Positions 7,012-15,029 of a stretch of DNA of 64,000 nucleotides are shown piece by piece; positions within the stretch are counted from its first letter, which is position 1, and each line of letters opens with the position of its first letter. The stretch spans positions 1-64,000 of the forward strand of contig JAJDUP010000031.1 of assembly GCA_022826565.1 (NCBI GenBank), read 5' to 3'. The notes below the pieces were generated by a model. The model was given only the letters and a program-made list of their open reading frames with translations, made no database searches and was not told the origin of the DNA. This DNA comes from Gemmatimonadota bacterium. Its GTDB lineage: Bacteria; Gemmatimonadota; Gemmatimonadetes; Longimicrobiales; Gaopeijiaceae. The position numbers and the translations under genes are program-made.

Positions 7012-9360
7012 CTACCGGCGGACTACCTTGGATGGCATCGGATCATACAGTCCTAGTTCCGGCGGAACCGTGCCAGTCAACTGGTTTCTGCCGAGACCGA
7101 GTCCCTCGAGCTGGGCGAGCTGCCCCAGTGCCGGAGGAATCGAGCCGGTGAGCGTGTTCTGCACCAGGTACAGACCCTGCAGCTGTGACAGGTTCGCCAG
7201 TTCCGGCGGAATCGGTCCCGTCAGTGCGTTGGAATTCAGCGAAAGTTCGGTGAGGTTTGCCAGGCGGCCCAATTCGGGTGGGATGGTGCCGGTCAGTTGA
7301 TTCCCGAGAAGGCTGAGGAAGCGAAGTTGCGACAGGTTGGCGAGTTCCGGCGGGACCTCTCCGGACAGCGTGTTCAGGGAAAGATCCAACTCCCGGAGGT
7401 TGGTCAGACTCCCGATAGCCGGCGGGATGGCGCCGGACAGCCTGGCGGCGCCAAGATGGAGCACCCGCAACTCCGCGAGGGACCCGAGTTCCGGCGGAAT
7501 TTCTCCGGCAAGAGGATTGTCGCCAAGTTTCAGCCACCTGAGCCTTCGGAGGTCCCCGAGTCGAGGCGGAATCTGTCCGGTCAGCTCGTTCTCGGAGAGA
7601 ACCAGCCTCTCCAGGTTCAAGAGATCACCCAGTTCGGGCGGTATTTCTCCGGAGATCCGATTGTACCCCAACTCCAGCGATTCCAGGCTGCGAAGCCTCC
7701 CGAGCTGCCGGGGGACCGAACCCGTCAAGCGGTTGTAGGCGAGACGGATCACCCGGAGATTCCGAAGATACCCCAGCTCCGGCGGAAGGGGGCCGAGCAG
7801 GCCATTCCGACGGAGGTTCAGACCCGTCACCCGGCCCTGTCCGTCGGTCTCCACTCCGTGCCATGAACCGAGCGGGGCGTTCGTCAGCCAGTTGTCCCTA
7901 CGCAACCAGTGCGGACCGTTGGTCGCATTGTAGAGTGCGATCAGGATGTCCCGCTCTCCGGGTGTGTAGACCCATACTGCGGCCGTGCCCGAGAACCCTG
8001 TGTCGTCGGACCTGACCGTGATGTCGGCTCTGCCTTCCGCGACCGCCATCACCAGGCCGGTGCGGTCCACCCGAACCACCGATGGATCGCTCGATGACCA
8101 CCGCAGCGTCGAACCCAGGGCCACCAGTGGATGCCCGTTCGCGTCCACGACTGCTGCGACGAGGCGCAACGTGTCCCCCACCGCCCGCAACGTGTCCGCG
8201 GGGGGCGTCACCCGCATGCCCACCGCTCGCTGAGCCACGGTCACGCGCACCTGCGCCGCCGCATCGCCGGACACCGCCCCCACGTCCGTCGTGCCGTTTC
8301 CTGCCGCGGTCACCACCCCGGTGGCGTCCACCCTGGCAACCGTTGTGTCCCCGGACGACCAGACAATCACCGCATCCCCCGCCGCGCGGCCGTTCGCGTC
8401 GGTCGCGCTGGCGGAAAGGCGCACCGTGTCTCCCAGCGCTCTGAGCGTGTCAGGAGTGGGGGACAGCCGGAGCTCGGTCACTCGCTGTGCGACCGTCACC
8501 CCGGCGCTTGCGGATGTGCCGCTGACCTCTCCGGTCGCTGTGACGGTCACGCTGCCGCTGCCAACCGCCGTCACCAGACCGGAGTTGCTTACCGTCACGA
8601 CTGCTTCATCGGTCGACATCCAGCTGAAACGCTCCGTGTCCTCCGCCACCGCGTTTCCGTTGGCGTCGACGCCCGAAACCGTCAGGCGCACCGTGTCCCC
8701 AAGCGCGTGCAGCGTCGTGTCGCCCGGCGAGATCTGTATCGCGGTCGTCTGCTGTTGGACCGTGAGGTCGGCGCTCCCGGCCGCCGAACCCGATTCCGCC
8801 GTGACGGTCGCCTCACCGTTGCCCGCAGCCGTTACGAGTCCGGAGACATCTACCGAAACCACCGAGGCATCGCTCGATGACCAATCGAGCTCCGCCTCCG
8901 TAACCATGTGGCCGTTTCCGTCGAGCGCTCGTCCCGTCAGGCGGATCGTATCTCCGAGCGCTCGAAGCGTGTCCGCGGACGGAGTCACGCGAACCGTCGC
9001 CACCTCCTGCGCCACCGTCACCAGTGCGCTCCCCGAGGGCCCGCCGCCCTGGACCGATGCGGTAATCGTGGCGTTTCCGTTCCACACGGCGGTCACGCTG
9101 CCACCTGCGCTTACCGTCGCGACCGAGCCGTCGCTGGTGGCCCAGACGACCGCTACCCCCTGGATGGGCTGACCGGTCCGGTCGAGCACCGTCGCGGTAA
9201 GGAGAGCGGTATCCCCGAGCGCTGTCAGAGTCACCGATGACGGGGCAACCGAGACGGAGGCCGGTGTGGGCGGTGCTGTCGGCCCAGAGGTGGAACCGGC
9301 GTCCCCGCAGCCGGAAACCAGCCCCACTGTCGCGACAATGAACGGGTGTGCGGTTCGCAA
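7012..9360 (-). CDS. Lipoprotein with Ig-like (Big_2) and leucine-rich repeats, probably 3'-truncated
   Basis: The product has 782 residues from a TTG start (9358-9360); an in-frame stop lies two codons upstream. It carries a lipoprotein signal with Cys18 (GLVSGC). Five bacterial Ig-like units follow to about residue 460, each with a DTLRALGDTVRL-type strand and a WSSSDASVV motif. Then come a spacer (ILIALYNATNGPHWLRRDNW) and about ten 24-residue LRRs with the LTGxIPPELG consensus usual in plant-type LRRs. It is probably displayed on the outer surface and binds a protein or glycan. The last unit breaks off: after VPPELG the sequence reads LYDPMPSKVVRR and stops. The missing repeats seem to survive at 357-551. 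Confidence 0.85.
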   Translation of the reverse strand: MRTAHPFIVATVGLVSGCGDAGSTSGPTAPPTPASVSVAPSSVTLTALGDTALLTATVLDRTGQPIQGVAVVWATSDGSVATVSAGGSVTAVWNGNATITASVQGGGPSGSALVTVAQEVATVRVTPSADTLRALGDTIRLTGRALDGNGHMVTEAELDWSSSDASVVSVDVSGLVTAAGNGEATVTAESGSAAGSADLTVQQQTTAIQISPGDTTLHALGDTVRLTVSGVDANGNAVAEDTERFSWMSTDEAVVTVSNSGLVTAVGSGSVTVTATGEVSGTSASAGVTVAQRVTELRLSPTPDTLRALGDTVRLSASATDANGRAAGDAVIVWSSGDTTVARVDATGVVTAAGNGTTDVGAVSGDAAAQVRVTVAQRAVGMRVTPPADTLRAVGDTLRLVAAVVDANGHPLVALGSTLRWSSSDPSVVRVDRTGLVMAVAEGRADITVRSDDTGFSGTAAVWVYTPGERDILIALYNATNGPHWLRRDNWLTNAPLGSWHGVETDGQGRVTGLNLRRNGLLGPLPPELGYLRNLRVIRLAYNRLTGSVPRQLGRLRSLESLELGYNRISGEIPPELGDLLNLERLVLSENELTGQIPPRLGDLRRLRWLKLGDNPLAGEIPPELGSLAELRVLHLGAARLSGAIPPAIGSLTNLRELDLSLNTLSGEVPPELANLSQLRFLSLLGNQLTGTIPPELGRLANLTELSLNSNALTGPIPPELANLSQLQGLYLVQNTLTGSIPPALGQLAQLEGLGLGRNQLTGTVPPELGLYDPMPSKVVRR
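7055..7068. repeat. Candidate right junction of the inserted element
   Basis: Second copy of AGTTCCGGCGGAAC, the point at which LRR coding gives way to 12 unrelated codons and a stop. It pairs with 517-530. The same caution applies: the string also encodes the repeat consensus. Confidence 0.3.
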
Positions 9361-9478
9361 GATTCAAAGTCCCAGAGGTCCCGAGAGGCTGAGCGCGCCC
9401 CAGGCTGTCGGCACCTGCACAATCGTCTATTCAATTGTATACAGAAACAGCAATCATGCACAAAGCCGCGCGCCCCCC

Positions 9479-10726
9479 TCACCCCGGAAACAGGCTCCGG
9501 TCGATCCCCGGGACGATCTTCAGCGCGTTCTCGTAGTAGATCTTGCGCAGCACGTCGTCGGGGAGGCCCAGGCCGTACATCTGCCAGAAGGCGTGGTAGC
9601 GGCGGTAGTAGTCGAAGTAATCGTCCTCGGTCTCGAAGACGCGGAAGTAGGTGTGGAACTCCTCCTGGTTGTAGGAGTCCTTGCCCATCAGGACGCGGTC
9701 GCCGTACTCGATCAGCCACTGGCGGGCGAATCGCGGCTGCCGCCCGAGTTCGTAGACGACGGCGCCCAGGCCGACGTGCATGTTCGGGATCTCGTCGAGG
9801 AGGTCGCCGAGGCGCTCGAGGTCGTGGCCGAGCCAGCCGAGGTGCGCCGCGATGAAGTTCGTGTTCGGGTGGTTGCGGAAGAGGTTGTGCTGCTCGCCGA
9901 TGATCTGCTCGAAGGGCGGAAACTGGTCGGGAGGCCGGATCCGGCGGGGCCGCAGCCGCAGTTCGAGCCAGCGCTCGTTGAAGCGGTCGTGGGGCTGCCA
10001 GAACTCGGCGGGGTCGGCGGAGTGGATGAGCACCGGGATCCCCAGTTCGCCGGCCTTGTCCCACAGTGGCGCCAGACGCGGGTCGTCGACCGGAATCCGG
10101 TTGCCGTCGGTGTCCCGGTCGGCCATGCCGAGGCCCTTGAAGATCTTCAGCCCCGAGGCGCCGTTCCTCACGTCCTCTTCCAGCTGCGCGGCGGCCTCCT
10201 CACCCCAGCCGGGCTCCCCGACGCCGAAGAAGTTGGTGTTGGCGAAGAAGACAAAGCGCGACGGATGTCGCGCGGTCATGTTCTCGAGCCCTTCGGCGAG
10301 CGAGAAGCCGCTGCCGCCGGAGAGGTTCACCATGACCGCCATGTTGAGTTCGTCCATCTCTGTCACCAGGCGGTCCACGTCGGCGGCCGACATTCCCCTG
10401 CCGCGCTGATGGCCGTGAATGTCCACGAACGGGAAGCGCGCGCGGGTGAGCGGATTCTCCGGGACGACCAGGGTGTTGCGCGGCTCGTAGTCGACGATGG
10501 TGATGTCCTGGGCGGCCAGGGGGGTGCTGACGGGAGCCGCGAGGGCGAGTGAGGTGGCCGCGAGGAGCGCGGTGACGGCGAACCGCGCGGCGGTGAGGTC
10601 GGCGGCCGCGTGCCGCGCGGTGACCGCGAGGAGGGCGGCGGCTCCCGCAGGCGCACCTGCATGGCTGCGAGGCCGGTGGCGCGGCCGGGGGGCGGTGTCG
10701 GAGAACATCGGGCTCGTTTCCTCCAT
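9479..10726 (-). CDS. Exported amidohydrolase-family protein (TIM barrel)
   Basis: The product has 415 residues and a long basic N-terminus with a hydrophobic stretch ending in a signal-like LAAQ. The mature domain has amidohydrolase landmarks: FPFVDIHGH (first metal ligands), GLKIFKGLG (candidate bridging Lys), VLIHSADP, NFIAAHLGW and VLMGKDSYN (final Asp). It resembles the amidohydrolase 2 / decarboxylase-like branch, which acts on carboxylates or lactones; the substrate is unknown. Its ATG shares a base with the stop of the methyltransferase gene upstream (TGATG), so the two are translationally coupled. The true start could lie downstream, closer to the hydrophobic segment. Confidence 0.75.
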   Translation of the reverse strand: MEETSPMFSDTAPRPRHRPRSHAGAPAGAAALLAVTARHAAADLTAARFAVTALLAATSLALAAPVSTPLAAQDITIVDYEPRNTLVVPENPLTRARFPFVDIHGHQRGRGMSAADVDRLVTEMDELNMAVMVNLSGGSGFSLAEGLENMTARHPSRFVFFANTNFFGVGEPGWGEEAAAQLEEDVRNGASGLKIFKGLGMADRDTDGNRIPVDDPRLAPLWDKAGELGIPVLIHSADPAEFWQPHDRFNERWLELRLRPRRIRPPDQFPPFEQIIGEQHNLFRNHPNTNFIAAHLGWLGHDLERLGDLLDEIPNMHVGLGAVVYELGRQPRFARQWLIEYGDRVLMGKDSYNQEEFHTYFRVFETEDDYFDYYRRYHAFWQMYGLGLPDDVLRKIYYENALKIVPGIDRSLFPG

Positions 10727-11649
10727 CAGCTGCGGCGGACGGTCACCAGCAGGTAGCGTTTGGTCTCTGTGAAGACGGCGGGGTCGATGACGGCGGTGCC
10801 GCGCAGGGCGGCGTCGCGCGCGCGTTCGACCACATTCTCAAGAACGTAATGGAGTGCGGGGGCCCTTGCGCGCAGCTTGCCGCCCGCGAAGTCGAGGGCG
10901 GGCAGGCCAAGGCGGGTCGCAAGGAGGTGGGCGAAGGCGAGGGTCGGCAGCACGTTGGGGGTGATGTCGCGCTCGGCGGCGACCTCGAAGCCGGCGTTGG
11001 CGAGGCGGCGGCGGAAGTCGGCGAGCGGCCAGCCTGAGCGCTCTCCGCCGGTTGCGATGCGGAAGTAGTCAGCGACGATCCAGGTGCCGCCGGGGGCGAG
11101 AATCCGGCGCACGATCGGCAGGACCTGGCGCGGGTCCTGGTACTGGATCGATTCGGCGTGGATGACGGTGCCGAAACGGCCTTCGTTCTCGTGCACGGGC
11201 ATGTCCTCGAAGCGGCAGGCCTGGATCGGGATGCCGGGGTATGTGCGGCGGATGTGCTCCACCTGCGGGCGGTCGGGGGTGAGGCCGGTGACATCGTGCC
11301 CGGCGGCGGCATGGAGGCCCAGCATGCCGCCCATTCCGGAGCCGACGTCGAGGATGGGGGCGGCGGGATGCTCGATCAGGTCGATCAGCAGTTCGGCGTA
11401 GCGGTGCTGGGCGCGGTAGAGCGCACCGAAGCTGATCTCTTCGGCGGGCGTGTCGGGTTCGTCGAAGTAGCCGTAATGCAGGAAGTCGCCCGGGAGGATG
11501 CGGTTGTAGAGGTTGAGTTGGGCGTCCGCATGCTCGGTCGGGACGCGGCGGTGACGCCGGAGGCGCCGGATCCAGCGGGCGACGTGATGCGGCAGCAGCG
11601 CCCGCCCCACGATTTGCCGGAAGATCCAGGAGCCCTTGGGTCTGCCCAT
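10726..11649 (-). CDS. SAM-dependent methyltransferase
   Basis: A 307-residue class I methyltransferase. After a basic N-terminal region, NRILPGDFLHYGYF precedes the SAM-binding motif I ILDVGSGMGGMLGLHA. GLTPDRPQVEHIR, the acidic-loop region and ILAPGGTWIVADYF complete the Rossmann core. The layout resembles cyclopropane-fatty-acid-synthase and sterol/tocopherol C-methyltransferase relatives, which methylate small molecules; the substrate cannot be read. It is upstream of and coupled (TGATG) to the amidohydrolase gene, suggesting a shared pathway. Confidence 0.75.
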   Translation of the reverse strand: MGRPKGSWIFRQIVGRALLPHHVARWIRRLRRHRRVPTEHADAQLNLYNRILPGDFLHYGYFDEPDTPAEEISFGALYRAQHRYAELLIDLIEHPAAPILDVGSGMGGMLGLHAAAGHDVTGLTPDRPQVEHIRRTYPGIPIQACRFEDMPVHENEGRFGTVIHAESIQYQDPRQVLPIVRRILAPGGTWIVADYFRIATGGERSGWPLADFRRRLANAGFEVAAERDITPNVLPTLAFAHLLATRLGLPALDFAGGKLRARAPALHYVLENVVERARDAALRGTAVIDPAVFTETKRYLLVTVRRS

Positions 11650-11724
11650 GATATCTCTGTGCTCGCTTCCCTGCGCTCGCTTCCCTGCGCTCGATGCGGG
11701 CCGGTGTCGCGGCCGGCGGCCCGG

Positions 11725-13449
11725 TCAGCCTCCGGCGGCTGCCGCGACCCCGCTCGCCCTGCCCCGCCGCCTCGGATCGGCGACCCCTTCGAGCCGCCCG
11801 TCTTCCAGCCAATGCACCGCGTGGATCGACCCCATGTTCGCATCGCGGGGGCTGACCGGGAACAGCGCGTGGCCCCGTGCCTCCAGCTCGGCGATGGCCT
11901 CGTCGCCGAAGTCCCCCTCGATCTCGGCGGACGCGATCCCGGGGTGCGGGTGCCCGAACCGTGGTGCGTGCACCACCTGGCCCCCGTCCATCCCGTACTC
12001 GACGAAATTGGCGGCGCCCTGAAGGAGGCACTCCATGAGGGAGCGGCTCGGCGTCGCCATGACGAGCGCGGGCCGTCCGTCGCGGTAGAGCCAGAGCTGC
12101 GTCGAGAAGCCTACCGGCAGGTTCGTGTACTTGCGCAGGTAGGTGGCGCGATTCATCACGACGCCGTCGACATTGATCCCGGTGCCAAACGGCTCGGAAG
12201 AGCTGGAATGGGTCCCGGCCGCGACGTTGCCTTCGGCGTCGACGATCACGTTGCCGCAGGTGGCAGCGGCGAATCCGATGAACGGGCGCGGCGGGTTGTT
12301 CCGGATGTCCTGCCAGACGCGGCGCGCGTTGTCGGGCGAGATGAATTCGTCCTGGTTGTCGGGGGTGATGTCGGCGCCGCGCAGCCACAGCTCCTGCGCG
12401 ACCCGGATCTGGGTGTGGAGAGCCTCGACGCTCTCGGCGGGTGGCCCCATCGAGCGCAGATCGGCGGCCTCGAAGACCTGGAGGCCGAGCTGGAAGAGGA
12501 GGCCGCTCGAGGGCGCGATCTCGTAGCCGCGGTAGGGTGCGCCACCCGCGTCGCTGGACTTCCAGGGCGGCGACACGAAGCCTTGCATGGCGGCGAGGTC
12601 GTCCAGCGTGATGCCGCCGCCGCGCAGCGCGACCCCGTCGACGAGCTTTCGCGCGAAGGGGCCCGTGTAGAAGTAGTCGCCGCCTTCGTCGCGCAGACGG
12701 GTCATGGTGGCGGCGAGCTCGGGGAGGTGGACGGTGTCGCCGACGCCGAGGAGGTAGCCGTCGCGGAACCAGTTATCGCGGCCGGGGCCTGCGAAGCGCC
12801 CCACCATCTTGCGGGCGTGGTGCACGTATCCCCACAGGATGTGGTCGATGACGAAACCGTTCTCGGCGAACGCGATGGCCGGCTCCCAGAGGTCCTGCCA
12901 GGGGAGCCGCCCGTAGGCCGCATGGGCCGCCTCGAGACCGCGGACGTAGCCGGGCACCATCGCACCGAAGCCGGTCCAGGAACGCGCCTCGTCGTAGGGC
13001 TCGCTGGCGGGGGCACCGCTGGGGAAGGCGAAGGCGCCGCCGGCGGTGGAGAGTTCGCCGCTGGCCGCGTCGAAGCAGGTAACGCCGAAGCCGCCGCCCA
13101 GGGTGGTCATGGTGGGCTCGAGGACGCACTGGACCAGCGCGGCCGTGATGTAGGCGTCGGCCGCCGTGCCGCCGCGTTCCAGCGCCCAGAGGGCGGCCTC
13201 GGTGGCGTAGGGGTGATCGGTGGTGGCCATCGGGGCCGGGCCGACCGCGCGGATGTGGGCGGGGATGGGTGGTTGGGACGGCTTGAGGTCGACGCGGGAC
13301 ATGGCGGCCCAGTCGCGGTGGCCGGGGGTGGTGGTGCGGCCGGGGAAGTCGGCGGTGGCGGGGTTGAGCGACGAGCCGCTCTCTGCGCACGCGATCCCAC
13401 CTGCCACTCCTGCCGCCACTGACGATTTGAGAAACGAGCGGCGATCCAT
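11725..13449 (-). CDS. γ-Glutamyltransferase-family protein with Tat-type signal
   Basis: The product has 574 residues and starts MDRRSFLKSSVAAGVAGG, a twin-arginine-type signal, so export in folded form is likely. γ-Glutamyltranspeptidase landmarks are ATTDHPYATEAALWALERGG near the N-terminus, the conserved AAYGRLPW and PAIAFAENGF regions, and the small-subunit start AATCGNVIVDAEGN. The Thr there aligns with the autocatalytic nucleophile of the family. The usual Thr-Thr-His that opens the small subunit is Thr-Cys-Gly here. Family members cleave glutathione or other γ-glutamyl or acyl substrates. The altered motif means the substrate may differ or autoprocessing may be impaired. Confidence 0.8.
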   Translation of the reverse strand: MDRRSFLKSSVAAGVAGGIACAESGSSLNPATADFPGRTTTPGHRDWAAMSRVDLKPSQPPIPAHIRAVGPAPMATTDHPYATEAALWALERGGTAADAYITAALVQCVLEPTMTTLGGGFGVTCFDAASGELSTAGGAFAFPSGAPASEPYDEARSWTGFGAMVPGYVRGLEAAHAAYGRLPWQDLWEPAIAFAENGFVIDHILWGYVHHARKMVGRFAGPGRDNWFRDGYLLGVGDTVHLPELAATMTRLRDEGGDYFYTGPFARKLVDGVALRGGGITLDDLAAMQGFVSPPWKSSDAGGAPYRGYEIAPSSGLLFQLGLQVFEAADLRSMGPPAESVEALHTQIRVAQELWLRGADITPDNQDEFISPDNARRVWQDIRNNPPRPFIGFAAATCGNVIVDAEGNVAAGTHSSSSEPFGTGINVDGVVMNRATYLRKYTNLPVGFSTQLWLYRDGRPALVMATPSRSLMECLLQGAANFVEYGMDGGQVVHAPRFGHPHPGIASAEIEGDFGDEAIAELEARGHALFPVSPRDANMGSIHAVHWLEDGRLEGVADPRRRGRASGVAAAAGG

Positions 13450-13472
13450 GGTGCAGCTCCCGGGTTGCGGCG

Positions 13473-13793
13473 CTATCTGATGGCGAGGGTGCGAAAAAGA
13501 CCGTTCTTCACTGGTTCATGGTCCACCGGTGCCAGACTGCCCAGCCTGCGAACGATCAACGCGCGATCAAGGGTGAACAGCTTGAAGCGGACCTTGCAAG
13601 GAACGGCCAGGTTTGCGATCTGCCACTCACTGATGGCCACATCGCTGGGCCATTCACTGGTGGTTAAGGTAATCATGGCCAGCACCAGTTGCTGGTGCCA
13701 GTTGTTGAACCGCACCGAGGACATTACCAGTGCGGGTCGACGCTTCGAGGCCTGGCGGTCGGTGAATGGAACGGGGACGACTACCACGTTCAC
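13473..13793 (-). CDS. MazF/PemK-like toxin, no antitoxin visible
   Basis: A 106-residue protein with the MazF/PemK fold signature VVVPVPFTDRQASKRRPALV near the start, SSVRFNNWHQQLVLAMITLT, and a C-terminal LFTLDRALIVRRLGSL segment. Such proteins are ribosome-independent mRNA interferases normally encoded just after a small antitoxin. Here the gene starts with GTG (13791-13793), overlapping the TGA of the NHL-repeat gene as GTGA. No antitoxin gene lies on either side within 300 bp. It may be a solitary, decayed or domesticated toxin. The family call is good; activity is uncertain. Confidence 0.72.
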   Translation of the reverse strand: MNVVVVPVPFTDRQASKRRPALVMSSVRFNNWHQQLVLAMITLTTSEWPSDVAISEWQIANLAVPCKVRFKLFTLDRALIVRRLGSLAPVDHEPVKNGLFRTLAIR

Positions 13794-14896
13794 CGTCTCC
13801 CCCCGATCACCAGCGGCCGCTCCGGCACGTACCTGACCATCCGCATCCGGTTGATCTCGCCCGCGTAGATGTTCCCGTCGAAGTCGACGCCCAGGAACTC
13901 GATACCTGGGCCCACGTTCACATCGTGCTGGGGGATGAAGTAGGTGACCCAGGCCTGTTCGGTCTTGAGGTCGCCGATGCGGATGCCCTTCTCCCAGCCG
14001 AAGTTGCTGCGCCAGGGGTCGGGCGGGCCGGTGCGCAGGTCGCCGGAGAGGCCGTCGCCGGCGTAGAGGATGTCGTTGGGATCGATGAAGAGGCCGCTGG
14101 GTTTGCCGTACTGGGTCCAGATGTAGAGGAGGTCGCCCTCGGGGTCGAAGACCTGGATGCGGCTGTTGCCGCGGTCGGCGACGTAGACGCGTCCGCGGGA
14201 GTCGATCTTGATGTCGTGGGGATCGCTGAAGCGGGCGGGCTCACGGCTCTCCGAACCGACGCCGCCGCCGACCGCGTGGATAAAGGTGCCGTCGCTGGCG
14301 AGGCGGACGATCCGATTGTTGCCGCCCCGGTGCCCGTCGGCGATCCAGATGTCCCCGTTCGATGCGACCGCTACGCCCGACGGCCCGTTGAAGTGCGTCT
14401 CGTCGTCCCCGTGTACGCCGGCCTCGCCGATCGTCATGACGATCTCGCCCTCGCGCGTCAGCTTGAAAATCTGGTGGCCCATGCCCATCGACTCGCCCAG
14501 CGCGGCGCGGGCGTCCCCGTGCGCTCCCCCTTCCGTGACCCAGAGGTAGCCCTCATGGTCGAGGGCGAAGCCGTGCGGGAAGGCGAAGAGGCCGCCGCCA
14601 TAGCTGTCGACCAGGTTGCCGTCGAGGTCGAACTTGAGGATCGGATCGATGTCGGTGCCGGCGCACTGGTTCGCGCCGCAGCGGTCGAGGATCCAGAGGT
14701 GCTCGCCGTCGGGATCCGGGATCACCCCGCTTACGATGCCGAGGGTGCGGCCTTCAGGAAGCTGCTCCCAGCCGAGGGTTGCGCGGAAGGGGTTGCCGGA
14801 GGTGGTCTGGCCCTCCAGCGCGTCGGTCGAAGGTCCGGCAAGCAGCAGGGTCAGGGTGAGTGTAACGATCGGAGCGGGCTGGTGTAGCTTGTACAT
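13790..14896 (-). CDS. Secreted NHL-repeat protein, peptidylglycine amidating lyase-like
   Basis: A 368-residue protein from ATG 14894-14896, chosen because it starts a clean signal peptide (MYKLHQPAPIVTLTLTLLLA); the open frame continues 71 codons further up without one. NHL/6-bladed blades are clear: GEHLWILDRCGANQC, FPHGFALDHEGYLWVTEGG, GPSGVAVASNGDIWIADGH and GRVYVADRGNSRIQVFDPEG. Bacterial proteins of this pattern are often labelled peptidyl-α-hydroxyglycine α-amidating lyase-like, but no amidation pathway is seen, so only the fold is claimed. Its stop overlaps the toxin start. It is divergent from the PQQ dehydrogenase gene at 15030. Confidence 0.75.
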   Translation of the reverse strand: MYKLHQPAPIVTLTLTLLLAGPSTDALEGQTTSGNPFRATLGWEQLPEGRTLGIVSGVIPDPDGEHLWILDRCGANQCAGTDIDPILKFDLDGNLVDSYGGGLFAFPHGFALDHEGYLWVTEGGAHGDARAALGESMGMGHQIFKLTREGEIVMTIGEAGVHGDDETHFNGPSGVAVASNGDIWIADGHRGGNNRIVRLASDGTFIHAVGGGVGSESREPARFSDPHDIKIDSRGRVYVADRGNSRIQVFDPEGDLLYIWTQYGKPSGLFIDPNDILYAGDGLSGDLRTGPPDPWRSNFGWEKGIRIGDLKTEQAWVTYFIPQHDVNVGPGIEFLGVDFDGNIYAGEINRMRMVRYVPERPLVIGGRR

Positions 14897-15029
14897 GGTG
14901 GCGGGCTCGTGGCTTGGTCGCGCGGGCGACCTTGATTCGTCGTGTTCCCAAGGGGAATGTACATGTGTGGCCCGTGCCGGCACGCACCGCGCCTGCCATG
15001 CGACCGCGCGGGCACAGGACGGAGGTATC

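Noticed and set aside
7100-7800. Regular short repeats resembling a CRISPR array
   Set aside because: They are the 72-bp DNA repeats of LRR codons, with coding drift and no constant repeat plus unique spacer pattern.
11158-13422. Long plus-strand open frame opposite the γ-glutamyltransferase gene
   Set aside because: It mirrors the third-position bias of the real gene on the other strand, has no domain or ribosome site, and reads as low-complexity Gly/Arg/Ala protein.
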